From contig NZ_AYYI01000010.1 of the NCBI RefSeq assembly GCF_001436505.1, forward strand, positions 1-59,561: DNA of 59,561 bases, read 5' to 3'. The notes under the pieces were generated by a model. That model searched no databases, was not told where the DNA came from, and worked only from the letters and a program-made list of their open reading frames with translations. The translations under genes and the position numbers were made by a program. Source of the stretch: Loigolactobacillus rennini DSM 20253. GTDB taxonomy: Bacteria > Bacillota > Bacilli > Lactobacillales > Lactobacillaceae. Shown here in pieces: positions 38,061 to 46,180 of this stretch; the first letter of the stretch is position 1; each line of letters begins with the position of its first letter.

Positions 38061-38789
38061 TCATTCAGGATAAAAATAATTAATTAAGCCTTGATACTTA
38101 TCTTGTTCTAAGCCCAGTGTATCAACTAAATACCCGGGAGTGTTTTCAAACTCACGTAAGCCACGCAGATAATATGGCTTATTAACATCTTCAATAATCA
38201 AAGGTGTCTGATTACGCCGGCATAATTCTTTAAACAATAATAATCTGCCAACACGGCCATTGCCATCACTAAAGGGGTGGATTAGTTCAAAATCACGATG
38301 GAATTTAGCAAAATTTGCTAAATTAGCAGCTGTTTCTTTTTCCCATTGTTTAAATAAACTGGCAACTTTTCCCGGTGTTTCCTTCGGACTGGTAGTGTTG
38401 ATGACGTTAAAGGTACCAATTTGATTTGGTAGCTGTTTAAAACCAGCATAATTAAACCTAGGATTATATTCTTGTTTAGTTCCCTTTTTTAAGATTTGAT
38501 GCAGCTTGATTGTATATTCAGGTGTTAATGGTTGCTCGACCGTATCTAATAAATAATTAAAGACCTGAAAGTGGTTAACTGTCGCGAGCACATCATCAAC
38601 ATAAATAGGTTTGCCTTGTTCAGCAAAAACACTCCCAGTATCATAAATTTGTTGTGTTTGGTCTTCAGTTAAGCGTGTGCCTTCCATATGATTACTGTTA
38701 TAGGAAAAGGTAATCTGGGTACGATAATACAAGCTGCCTGCTAATTTATTATCCCGCTCATTGATTAGTTGTTCGACCAGTTTAGTCAT
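38061..38789 (-). CDS. Class II Fic family protein (predicted AMP transferase)
   Basis: Fic enzymes attach AMP or related groups from nucleotides to target proteins. The 242 residues contain the complete active motif HPFSDGNGR at 171-179 and, near the N-terminus, SNHMEG (32-37), matching the autoinhibitory (S/T)xxxE(G/N) helix of class II proteins, so activity should be self-restrained. AAAGGAG lies 7 nt before the ATG. It stands alone in the accessory patch next to tRNA-Arg, with a promoter built on a palindrome. Target unknown; a toxin or housekeeping regulator are both possible. Confidence 0.92.
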   Translation of the reverse strand: MTKLVEQLINERDNKLAGSLYYRTQITFSYNSNHMEGTRLTEDQTQQIYDTGSVFAEQGKPIYVDDVLATVNHFQVFNYLLDTVEQPLTPEYTIKLHQILKKGTKQEYNPRFNYAGFKQLPNQIGTFNVINTTSPKETPGKVASLFKQWEKETAANLANFAKFHRDFELIHPFSDGNGRVGRLLLFKELCRRNQTPLIIEDVNKPYYLRGLREFENTPGYLVDTLGLEQDKYQGLINYFYPE

Positions 38790-38950
38790 ATAAGCACTCC
38801 TTTAATTTGCAGCTTCAACGTCGTTGAGGTTATTACTGCGTAAAGCCTTTATCCCATAAACAGCTATCGGGGCCATAGCTTTTGTTTCTTGAGTTGTTGA
38901 ATTAGGTTCACTCAACAGCACTTTTTATAAAAAAATAGTTGCTAAACAGT

Positions 38951-38986
38951 CTTGTATTATACAACGTAATCATGTATTATGACAAG
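38951..38986 (-). promoter_or_regulatory. Promoter of fic with palindromic operator
   Basis: Minus strand TTGTCA (38980-38985), 18-bp spacer, TATAAT (38956-38961). The -10 lies inside the perfect palindrome TTGTATTATACAA (38952-38964), and CTTGT/ACAAG at 38951 and 38982 forms an outer inverted repeat. The rest of the 373-bp gap 38790-39162 shows no convincing gene; an AT-rich partial hairpin at about 39031-39076 may be a terminator. Confidence 0.6.
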
Positions 38987-39162
38987 GAGAAAGACGGTTT
39001 CTTTATCTTGCTTAAAAATGAAAAAGCCACAAGCGATTAAATTAACCTTTAAAATTAACTCAATTTTCGTGACTTTAACAATTATTTTCAAGTAGTAACC
39101 GGTCACGCTTAAAAAGCAATAACCTATTTTTTAACGTAGCATGGCTATAGGAGGAAAGCAAA

Positions 39163-39285
39163 ATGAAATTATTTGAAAGCAAACACGTTAAAATAAGCGT
39201 TCGCAAAACAACACGTAAAGAAATGATTACTGGCTTGATTGCTTTTATTGTGCTTGTTTTATTAATTTGGTGGTGGCTGAAATGA
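39163..39285 (+). CDS. 40-residue basic single-span membrane peptide
   Basis: Very small gene with a strong ribosome site (AGGAGG about 8 nt before ATG). The peptide has a basic N-terminal half (several Lys/Arg among residues 2-19) and a hydrophobic helix at about 21-38 ending in WWWLK. Its stop overlaps the start of the next gene as ATGA, so both are translated together. I do not recognise a family; size and shape resemble small membrane-active peptides, including some toxins. Confidence 0.6.
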   Translation: MKLFESKHVKISVRKTTRKEMITGLIAFIVLVLLIWWWLK

Positions 39286-39509
39286 AAAGTATTTATCAAC
39301 AATATTTAGATAATAATCACATCACTCGCTATCAAGTTGCAAAAAAGGGGCATGTTTATCAAAGTACCCTGCAGACTGTCGCTAATTCTAAAGGTGGCAC
39401 TGATACTATTTCAGGCAAAATTTTAAAAGCAACCGGAAAAGCATTAGACAAGGAACCATGGATTGTGTTTAAAGAATTGCTTAAATTAGAACAAACGAAT
39501 ACTGATTAA
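39282..39509 (+). CDS. Small HTH-like protein coupled to the membrane peptide
   Basis: 75 residues. The segment ITRYQVAKKGHVYQSTLQTVAN followed by ISGKILKATGKALDKEPW (each in its place, residues about 14-62) reads like a Cro/CI-type HTH that lacks strong family signature. It begins within the stop codon of the 40-residue peptide gene (ATGA overlap). I infer a two-gene module, possibly toxin plus regulator. Hairpin at 39536-39565 may end it. Confidence 0.65.
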   Translation: MKSIYQQYLDNNHITRYQVAKKGHVYQSTLQTVANSKGGTDTISGKILKATGKALDKEPWIVFKELLKLEQTNTD

Positions 39510-39798
39510 TCGGTAGGATAATAGGCCGATACTGCAAATGGGAAATTCGCTACGCATTTCCCATTATGCTCTTCGCAAATCCTTTTTTCCAGTCGCTGCT
39601 ATTACAACAAGTTGCTTGTCAAAGATCCGGTGCAAATCTACTGGCCATTTTTCTGGTTTTTACCGTAAAGATGTACAGACGTAATTGTGCCAAACTTTAG
39701 TTGCTTTTTAGCGCTCATCATATCTGGATCAGTTGAATTCACTGTCATTATGCTAACACTTACTTAAATTAATTTAACCTAATGAGGATCATCGTAAA
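39510..39798. other. Intergenic stretch without a supported gene
   Basis: Holds a good hairpin AAATGGGAAAT / ATTTCCCATT at 39536-39565 (no clear T-run) and AT-rich sequence with no coding potential that I can support. It may be decayed accessory DNA at the right edge of the tRNA-linked patch. Confidence 0.4.
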
Positions 39799-39845
39799 AA
39801 AGAGTGTGACATAAAGCAAAAATAATTGCTTGTTGTCACACTCTT
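39799..39845 (-). terminator. Terminator of the lactate dehydrogenase/Etf operon
   Basis: AAAGAGTGTGACA pairs with TGTCACACTCTTT with further inner pairing; six T follow on the minus strand, just after the dld stop codon. Confidence 0.9.
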
Positions 39846-39858
39846 TGTTTAATTATTC

Positions 39859-41262
39859 TTAAACATCAAAAACTTTATTGGGATTCAAAATGTTCTTAGG
39901 ATCAAAGGTCTTTTTAATGCCGCGCATTAATTCTAAGTTCACTGGATCCATGGTCTCTTTCAGGTAGCGTTTCTTAGCATAGCCAATCCCGTGCTCACCT
40001 GAAACCAAACCACCTAAATTATGAGCTTTCTCATAAACTAATTCCATGGTCTTGGTCATCCGTTTCTGGAATTCCGCTTCAGATAAATCATCTTTTAACA
40101 TATAAGCGTGTAGATTGCCGTCACCAGCATGACCGAAGCTTTTAATTCGAATGCCTTGTTCTTTACTGACTTCTGGGAAATAAGCAACCATTTCGTTAAC
40201 TTTACTGCGTGGCACAACGGTATCTAATTCATCCATATCTGTTGTTGAACCTTTGATTGCTTCTAAGAAGGCACTGCGCGCTTTCCAGATTGAATCTTCC
40301 CGTTCCTGCGTATCTGAAATAAAGACGTCTACCGCTCCTTGCTTCAAGCAAAGATCTGCCACTGGTTGATAAGCTTTTTCAACTTCTTCATCCGTATTGC
40401 CGTCGAAACGTAACAATAAGTAAGCATCGGCAGAATGGTCAGGGAATTTTTTACCCAAATACTCTTCTGCATCCAAGATAACGTCTTGTTCCATAAATTC
40501 AATTGCAATGGGCACATTTTCAGAGCGGACAATTTCTGGTACCGTATCAATGGCTTGACGTAAAGTTGGGAAAGGCACTAATAAGCTGATCACTTTTTTA
40601 GGGGCAGGCAATAATTTCAAAACAGCTTTTGTGATAATGCCTAAAATACCTTCAGAACCAATAATAAGGTCTTTCAAATCTAGTCCTGAACTATTTTTAA
40701 CCACTTTACCGCCAAACGTTACGACTTTGCCGGTTGGCAAAACAACCTCTAATTCACGAACAAAATCCCGGGTGACACCATATTTAACAGCTCGCATCCC
40801 ACCGGCATTAGTCGCAATATTACCCGCGATGGTAGCAGATTTTTCACCTGGATCTGGTGGGAAGAAAAGATCGTGCTCGGCAGTATAATCTCCAATGGTC
40901 ATCAATAAAACACCAGGTTGTACCGTCAGTGTTAAATTATCTTCGTCCAATTCAAGGATTTGATCCATCTTTGAAATATCGATTAAAATGCCATGCTCAA
41001 TAGGTACGCAGGCGCCAACTAAACCTGTACCAGCACCACGAGCCGTTACTGGAATATTATTTTCATATGCATAGGTCATCACTTTAGAAACATCAGCAGT
41101 CGATGCTGCTAAAACCACAACATCTGGTAAAGATTCAGTACCGCCCAATTCATCATGGCCATATTCTTCTTGAATGGCGTCTTGATATAACACACGGTCA
41201 TTGTCATTAATTAAATCTAAAATAGCAGTGTAATCTTCCTTAGTAAAAGTCTTATAAGCCAT
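39859..41262 (-). CDS. lctD: FAD-linked D-lactate dehydrogenase, LctD/GlcD type
   Basis: Oxidises (D-)lactate to pyruvate with FAD. The 467 residues show the PP-loop of the VAO-type FAD domain (VTARGAGTGLVG, PPDPGEKSATIAGNIATNAGG in pieces) and the C-terminal HAGDGNLHAYML and SGEHGIGYAKKRYL motifs. It lies 3 bp after etfA; the order etfB-etfA-dehydrogenase equals lctBCD of Acetobacterium, where the complex drives lactate oxidation by NAD+ using reduced ferredoxin (confurcation). A glycolate or 2-hydroxyglutarate substrate is the main alternative. Confidence 0.9.
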   Translation of the reverse strand: MAYKTFTKEDYTAILDLINDNDRVLYQDAIQEEYGHDELGGTESLPDVVVLAASTADVSKVMTYAYENNIPVTARGAGTGLVGACVPIEHGILIDISKMDQILELDEDNLTLTVQPGVLLMTIGDYTAEHDLFFPPDPGEKSATIAGNIATNAGGMRAVKYGVTRDFVRELEVVLPTGKVVTFGGKVVKNSSGLDLKDLIIGSEGILGIITKAVLKLLPAPKKVISLLVPFPTLRQAIDTVPEIVRSENVPIAIEFMEQDVILDAEEYLGKKFPDHSADAYLLLRFDGNTDEEVEKAYQPVADLCLKQGAVDVFISDTQEREDSIWKARSAFLEAIKGSTTDMDELDTVVPRSKVNEMVAYFPEVSKEQGIRIKSFGHAGDGNLHAYMLKDDLSEAEFQKRMTKTMELVYEKAHNLGGLVSGEHGIGYAKKRYLKETMDPVNLELMRGIKKTFDPKNILNPNKVFDV

Positions 41263-41265
41263 CAG

Positions 41266-42462
41266 CTATTCCCCCTTCCTAGCTTTAATATCTGCGATTA
41301 ATTGCGGTATGATGTCGCTTTGATCGCCCACTAAACAATAATGCGCACTCTTAAAAATTGTCGCTTTAGGATCATTATTGATGGCGACAATATTGTCAGC
41401 ATTATCCATCCCCGCAATAAATTGAATGGCACCAGAAATACCAACACAGATGATCAATTTTGGCCGAACCGTTCGGCCACTTAAACCAATTTGTTGTCTA
41501 ACATCTATCCAGCCATTCTCAACTAATGGCCGTGTTCCAGCTAACTGGCCACCTAATAGGTTCGCCAGTTCTTTTAATTGGTCTAATTCTGCCTTTGACT
41601 TAACGCCGCGACCAGCCGCAACCAAAACGTCAGCGCTTTCAATTGATTGTTCAGCCGGCTTAGGAATAATATCAATGATCTTCTCGTTTGAAACAAGCTT
41701 CTTTTCATTGATTTTCTTTTCAACGATTTCGCCAGAGATTTCTTCTTGCCGTGGTGCAGCGTCCATCACTTTATAGCGGACAGTTGCCATTTGTGGGCGG
41801 TTATTTGGCGTAACGATGTGCGCAATAATGTTACCACCAAAGGCAGGCCGAATCTGACTTAAATCAGTGGATTTTGCATCCATATCTAAAATAGTAGTGT
41901 CGGCCGTTAAACCAGTCCGCATCCGTGCGGCTACACGTGGCGCCAGCTGGCGGCCAACTGTTGTGGCGCCAACTAAAATGCTGTTTGGCTTATTTTGTTT
42001 AATGAAACGTTCAAATACTGCAGTATATGGTTCAATTGCAAAACGCGCTAATTTAGGATCATCGTAAACAAAAATCTTATCGATTCCATAGTGCTGTAAT
42101 TCCTTGGCAGCTGCTTGAACCTGACTCCCAATCAATAAAGCATAAACTGGTTGGTGCAGTTTACCAGCTAATTCCTTAGCTTTACCAATTAATTCATAAG
42201 TAACTGGATGAATTTCTCCGTCTACTTGAGCGACGTAGACGGCAACGCCTTGCCATCTTTCCTTTTTAAGCGGTTTTTTCTTCTTTTCTACAATGAATTC
42301 AACCGCGCCTTTTGGTCCAGTATTGACGCAATTCAAGCACATACGGCAGGAATCATCAATCACGACATTGCCATCCTTAACGGACATGGAACCAAATGGG
42401 CAAACCGCCACTAGCGCTTCAGGATCGTCAATTTTATCTTGATGTACTTTTAATCTCGCCAT
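41266..42462 (-). CDS. etfA: Electron transfer flavoprotein alpha subunit with ferredoxin domain
   Basis: Alpha subunit of an Etf that shuttles electrons to or from the dehydrogenase FAD. The C-terminal FAD domain has LVAAGRGVKSKAELDQ, GLSGRTVRPKLIICVGISG and NNDPKATIF, all typical. The N-terminal 70 residues are a reduced ferredoxin domain: Cys21 from the first half plus CRMCLNC (Cys39, 42, 45) from the second, exactly the four ligands of one 4Fe-4S cluster; the fourth Cys of the second motif is Gly. LctC of the acetogen complex has such an extension. 398 residues. Confidence 0.93.
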   Translation of the reverse strand: MARLKVHQDKIDDPEALVAVCPFGSMSVKDGNVVIDDSCRMCLNCVNTGPKGAVEFIVEKKKKPLKKERWQGVAVYVAQVDGEIHPVTYELIGKAKELAGKLHQPVYALLIGSQVQAAAKELQHYGIDKIFVYDDPKLARFAIEPYTAVFERFIKQNKPNSILVGATTVGRQLAPRVAARMRTGLTADTTILDMDAKSTDLSQIRPAFGGNIIAHIVTPNNRPQMATVRYKVMDAAPRQEEISGEIVEKKINEKKLVSNEKIIDIIPKPAEQSIESADVLVAAGRGVKSKAELDQLKELANLLGGQLAGTRPLVENGWIDVRQQIGLSGRTVRPKLIICVGISGAIQFIAGMDNADNIVAINNDPKATIFKSAHYCLVGDQSDIIPQLIADIKARKGE

Positions 42463-42473
42463 GAAAAAACCTC

Positions 42474-43262
42474 CTAAATAAGCTTCAAATCTGCTAACGT
42501 GGTTGTTAATTTTTTGGCTTGCTCTTCAGCAGTTCCTTCCAACATCGTTTGTGTGGTATTGGTTTCTGGTGGGAAAATTTTCTTAACTTGTGTTGGTGAA
42601 CCGCTTAAACCATAATTGTTTTCGTCTTGATCGTCCATATCATCCAATGAATAAATCGGAATTTTCCGATCAGCCGTTGCCTTTTTTAAAACATAAGAAG
42701 GTAAACGCGGTTGATAGATATCCTTTTCGACAGTTAGCAAACATGGAAATGCCACTTCAACAACTTCAAGCTGGTTAGGCATATCCATTTCAACTGTCAT
42801 CGTTTCGTCAGTTACTTCACGAATTTTTGTCACGTTCGCAACGGCCGGTATTTCTAAGTATTCAGAGATTTCTGGCCCAACTTGGGCAGTATCCCCGTCA
42901 GTGGTTTGCTTGCCACACAAAATCAAGTCAAAATCACCTAATGCTTTAATACCTTGGGATAAAGCGTAACTGGTTGCTAGAACATCAGCACCCCCAAAGC
43001 GCCGGTCTGATAGTAGCGCACCATGATCAGCCCCCATCGCAAATGCTTCTTCAATTACGGCTTTAGCGGCTTGCGGGCCCATGCTCAAAACCGTAATTTC
43101 GCCACCCTTTTCTTTCTTCAAACGTAGTGCCGTTTCTAACGCAAATAAGTCATAAGGATTCATTTTGACATTATCCCCATCACGGATCAATAAACCGGTA
43201 TCTGGATCTACTTTTACCTCAGATGAACCAGGCACTTGTTTTATACAAACCAGAATGTTCAT
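42474..43262 (-). CDS. etfB: Electron transfer flavoprotein beta subunit (bifurcating type)
   Basis: Beta subunit of the Etf. The 262 residues start [19 protein letters not shown] and contain [16 protein letters not shown] and [16 protein letters not shown], which in bifurcating Etfs bind the second FAD in place of AMP and face NADH. First gene of etfB-etfA-dld; AGGAGG lies 11 nt before the ATG. A cre-like site is about 55 bp upstream. Ordinary non-bifurcating Etf is the alternative, but lactobacilli rarely have any Etf and the company fits the lactate complex. Confidence 0.93.
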   Translation of the reverse strand: MNILVCIKQVPGSSEVKVDPDTGLLIRDGDNVKMNPYDLFALETALRLKKEKGGEITVLSMGPQAAKAVIEEAFAMGADHGALLSDRRFGGADVLATSYALSQGIKALGDFDLILCGKQTTDGDTAQVGPEISEYLEIPAVANVTKIREVTDETMTVEMDMPNQLEVVEVAFPCLLTVEKDIYQPRLPSYVLKKATADRKIPIYSLDDMDDQDENNYGLSGSPTQVKKIFPPETNTTQTMLEGTAEEQAKKLTTTLADLKLI

Positions 43263-43314
43263 TTTTATATAAGCCTCCTAATGTCTTGATAAACATAGTG
43301 AAACGAGCATATCC

Positions 43315-43344
43315 TGTAAGCGCTGCCATCACTAACTAAATTAA
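43315..43344 (-). promoter_or_regulatory. cre-like CcpA site and possible extended -10 before etfB
   Basis: TGTAAGCGCTGCCA (43315-43328, plus strand) matches TGNAANCGNWNNCW fully. On the minus strand, TGC TTAATT (-10 at 43339-43344) lies 10 bp upstream of it; a perfect TTGACA (43367-43372) is 22 bp further, too far for a normal spacer. The site would lie just past the transcription start, the usual place for CcpA repression. The rest of the gap 43263-43536 shows nothing else. Confidence 0.6.
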
Positions 43345-43536
43345 GCATGCTACTAAAACGAATCTTTGTCAACATTAGTCAGGTTAATTTAGGGTAAAAA
43401 CCTATTTTTTGTGAAAATATTAATCAGATGCTAATGCACTTACAGCAGGTGTAAAGGCTATTTTTAAAATTTTTGCTCGCTTGTATGTTATCTTTTAACT
43501 TAATCGTAGCATAAGCTATTACTTGCTAGAACGCAT

Positions 43537-43579
43537 AAAAGCCCCTCTAGATAAATTGTTACTTCTAGAGTTGGCTTTT
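43537..43579 (-). terminator. Terminator of the nuoE-nuoF-fdhA operon
   Basis: AAAAGCC.CTCTAGA pairs with TCTAGAG..GGCTTTT; T-run on the minus strand, 7 bp after the fdhA stop. It separates the formate dehydrogenase transcript from the etf-dld transcript. Confidence 0.85.
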
Positions 43580-43585
43580 AATGGT

Positions 43586-46180
43586 TTAAGCCTTTACAGG
43601 TTCAATTTTAATTGCACAAACTTTATAATCGGGACATTTTGCAATGTCATCCGTTGCTGGATTAGTTAAGAAGTTGCTGTTGCCATCAGGAAAGTGAAAT
43701 GTCATAAAAGCAGCATCCGGCTGGACAACATCGCCGACAGCGGCATAGCTTTCGATTGTACCGCGTCGCGAGCTAACCCGGACTTTATCACCGTCACTAA
43801 TTCCCATTTCAGCAGCATTGATTTGGTTGATTTCAATGTAGGACAGATCTCTGCCTTTACCAGCTTTTTCCCGAATACCCGGTGTACGCTCAGAATAAGC
43901 ACGGGTATTGTAGTGATACAACTCACGGCCTGTACAGAGCATAAATGGGTAGTCATCATTTGGTAATTCATTAGGCGCTTCGTAAGGCAACGTCATAAAT
44001 ACAGCTTTGCCCCCTGGCCGTGTAAACCGATCGACATGTAAAATCGGTGTTCCCGGATCAGTTGGCGAGGTACATGGCCATTGCAAGCCATCGTTTGGAT
44101 GAGCTTTTAAGCGGTCAAAACTGATTCCGCCATAGGCTGGATCAACCGCCGCAATTTCATCCATAATGTCGCTGGTGGTTGCAAAATCCATTTTACCGCC
44201 CATTCGTTTCGCAATTTCACAGAAAACTTTAAAATCATCCATGACACCACTTAATGGCTTCATCACTTGGTGCACCCGCTGGACGCGCCGCTCCGTATTG
44301 GTAAACGTCCCTTCTTTTTCCAAGTAGCTCAAACCCGGCAATACAACATCTGCCATCTGCGCAGTTTCCGTCATGAAGAGTTCATGAACAACTAGAAAAT
44401 CTAAGCTGGCTAATTCTTCACGTACAGCACTGGTATTTGGATCTGTGACTAATGGATCTTCACCAAAAATGAATAAGCCCTTAATTTTACCTGTTTTGGC
44501 GGCTGGTAAAACTTGTGTAGACGTCATCCCAATATCGGGATTAAGTTTGGTACCCCAAGCCTTTTCAAATTTCGGCAGTGTTTTCGGATCATTGAGCTTT
44601 TGATAACCGGGCAGATCAAATGGTGAACAGCCCATATCGCAAGCGCCCTGAACATTATTTTGCCCCCGCAATGGGTTGATGCCACAGCCGGGCTTACCCA
44701 CTTTACCCACTAATAGCGCTAAGTTCGAAATACTCATGACACCTTCAGTTCCAAATGAATGCTCCGTAACGCCAAGACAGTAAACAATCGGTGCTTTGTC
44801 CGCTCTAGCATACATTTCAGCGGCTTTAATAATCTCAGTAGGTTCTAGGCCGCAAATTTTAGCTACTTTTTCTGGTGTATAGTCCGCTACCAGTGCTTTC
44901 ATCTTCTCGTAGCCTTCTGTCCGTTCAGCAATGAATTTTTCATCAGCCAAACCTTCATTGATGATGACATTCATCATCCCATTGAGCAGTGCGACATTTG
45001 TACCACCTTTTTGCTGTAAATGCAAAGTCGCAATGTTGGTTAAATCAATTTTACGCGGATCAATCACAATTAACTTCGTACCATTGCGCACGGCACCCCG
45101 GATCTGTGCACCAATGACAGGATGTGCTTCAGTGGTATTCGACCCGATCAACAAGATCACGTCAACATCAGTGGTGATGTCTTTAACGGTATTGGTCATG
45201 GCACCAGAACCTAAGGTCGTCCCTAAACCATGAACTGAAGGTGCGTGACAAACACGGGCACAATTATCAACGTTATTGGTACCAAAACCAACACGTACCA
45301 TTTTTTGTAACGCATAGTTGTCCTCATTAATTGAACGGGAACAGGAAAAGCCTGCTAAACTATCAGCACCATAATCTGCTTTTAATTGACTAAACCGGTT
45401 GGCAACATAATCCAAGGCTTCATCCCAACTAGCTTTCTCAAATTTACCATTGCGTTTAATCAATGGTTTGGTCAACCGGTCTTTAGAAGCCGCAAAGCGA
45501 TAAGCTGCAAAACGCCCTTTAACACACAACATATTTTTATTTGCTGCACCATTAGCTGGCTCTGCATCCACTATTTCACCATTGCGCACAATCATATTAA
45601 TCTGGCAGCCAGAGCCACAATATGGGCAAGTGGTTTGCATTTTAGTCGTTTCCCAGTCACGATATTTCCGATGATCTTTAGCAGTTAAAGCGCCAGTTGG
45701 ACAGGCAAAAACACAATTACCACAAGACTCGCAAATTGAATCATTGATCTTATTACCAAAATCAGCTGCAACTTGGGTGTTAAAACCACGGCCAGCAATG
45801 CTTAGTACATTTCTATTTTGTTTTAAATGACAAGCCGAAACACAACGACCACAAAGAATGCATTTTTCTGGATCATAATCAATAAAGGGACTGCTGGTGT
45901 CCATCGCACCAACAGTACTATGTTTTGGCACATCAAAAGTAGTGCGATAGATACCAGTTGCTAAAGCATCCTGTTGAATTTGACAATTACCATTACTTGG
46001 GCACCCAAAACATTCAATTTTATGGTCGCTTAATTGCAAATCAACTAAAAAACGACGCGCAGCAGTTTTCTTTTCGCTGCGGGAACGTTCATCTTGGCCG
46101 TTTTCCGCTTCAATATCAAAGCAGTCGACCAAACGGCCGTATTGAGTCGGCATTGTCTTTGATTTCAATTTAGTTGCCAT
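43586..46180 (-). CDS. fdhA: Molybdopterin formate dehydrogenase catalytic subunit (Cys type)
   Basis: Predicted to interconvert formate and CO2 at a Mo/W-bis-MGD centre. Residues: His53-x3-Cys57-x2-Cys60-x5-Cys66 (His-ligated 4Fe-4S), two ferredoxin motifs (107-117 and 150-160), the 4Fe-4S of the catalytic domain (Cys185, 188, 192, 219) and active-site ARVCHAPSV with Cys311 in place of selenocysteine and His312. The N-terminal 2Fe-2S domain usual in this family is degenerate: the CxxxxC/CxxC cysteines are missing. I start at 46180 (TAATG overlap with nuoF; AAGGAGG 10 nt upstream); ATG 46186 is possible. No molybdopterin genes are in the window. Confidence 0.88.
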   Translation of the reverse strand: MATKLKSKTMPTQYGRLVDCFDIEAENGQDERSRSEKKTAARRFLVDLQLSDHKIECFGCPSNGNCQIQQDALATGIYRTTFDVPKHSTVGAMDTSSPFIDYDPEKCILCGRCVSACHLKQNRNVLSIAGRGFNTQVAADFGNKINDSICESCGNCVFACPTGALTAKDHRKYRDWETTKMQTTCPYCGSGCQINMIVRNGEIVDAEPANGAANKNMLCVKGRFAAYRFAASKDRLTKPLIKRNGKFEKASWDEALDYVANRFSQLKADYGADSLAGFSCSRSINEDNYALQKMVRVGFGTNNVDNCARVCHAPSVHGLGTTLGSGAMTNTVKDITTDVDVILLIGSNTTEAHPVIGAQIRGAVRNGTKLIVIDPRKIDLTNIATLHLQQKGGTNVALLNGMMNVIINEGLADEKFIAERTEGYEKMKALVADYTPEKVAKICGLEPTEIIKAAEMYARADKAPIVYCLGVTEHSFGTEGVMSISNLALLVGKVGKPGCGINPLRGQNNVQGACDMGCSPFDLPGYQKLNDPKTLPKFEKAWGTKLNPDIGMTSTQVLPAAKTGKIKGLFIFGEDPLVTDPNTSAVREELASLDFLVVHELFMTETAQMADVVLPGLSYLEKEGTFTNTERRVQRVHQVMKPLSGVMDDFKVFCEIAKRMGGKMDFATTSDIMDEIAAVDPAYGGISFDRLKAHPNDGLQWPCTSPTDPGTPILHVDRFTRPGGKAVFMTLPYEAPNELPNDDYPFMLCTGRELYHYNTRAYSERTPGIREKAGKGRDLSYIEINQINAAEMGISDGDKVRVSSRRGTIESYAAVGDVVQPDAAFMTFHFPDGNSNFLTNPATDDIAKCPDYKVCAIKIEPVKA

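Noticed and set aside
38802-38921. Possible 39-residue frame on the minus strand just upstream of fic, starting at GTG
   Set aside because: The promoter for fic is upstream of it, but it has no ribosome site and no recognisable sequence; more likely part of the fic leader.
39565-39798. Remnant transposase or integrase gene
   Set aside because: No frame of useful length and no recognisable protein similarity in any direction.
44931-45688. Two plus-strand frames of about 100 codons
   Set aside because: Antisense to fdhA, no ribosome sites or family features.
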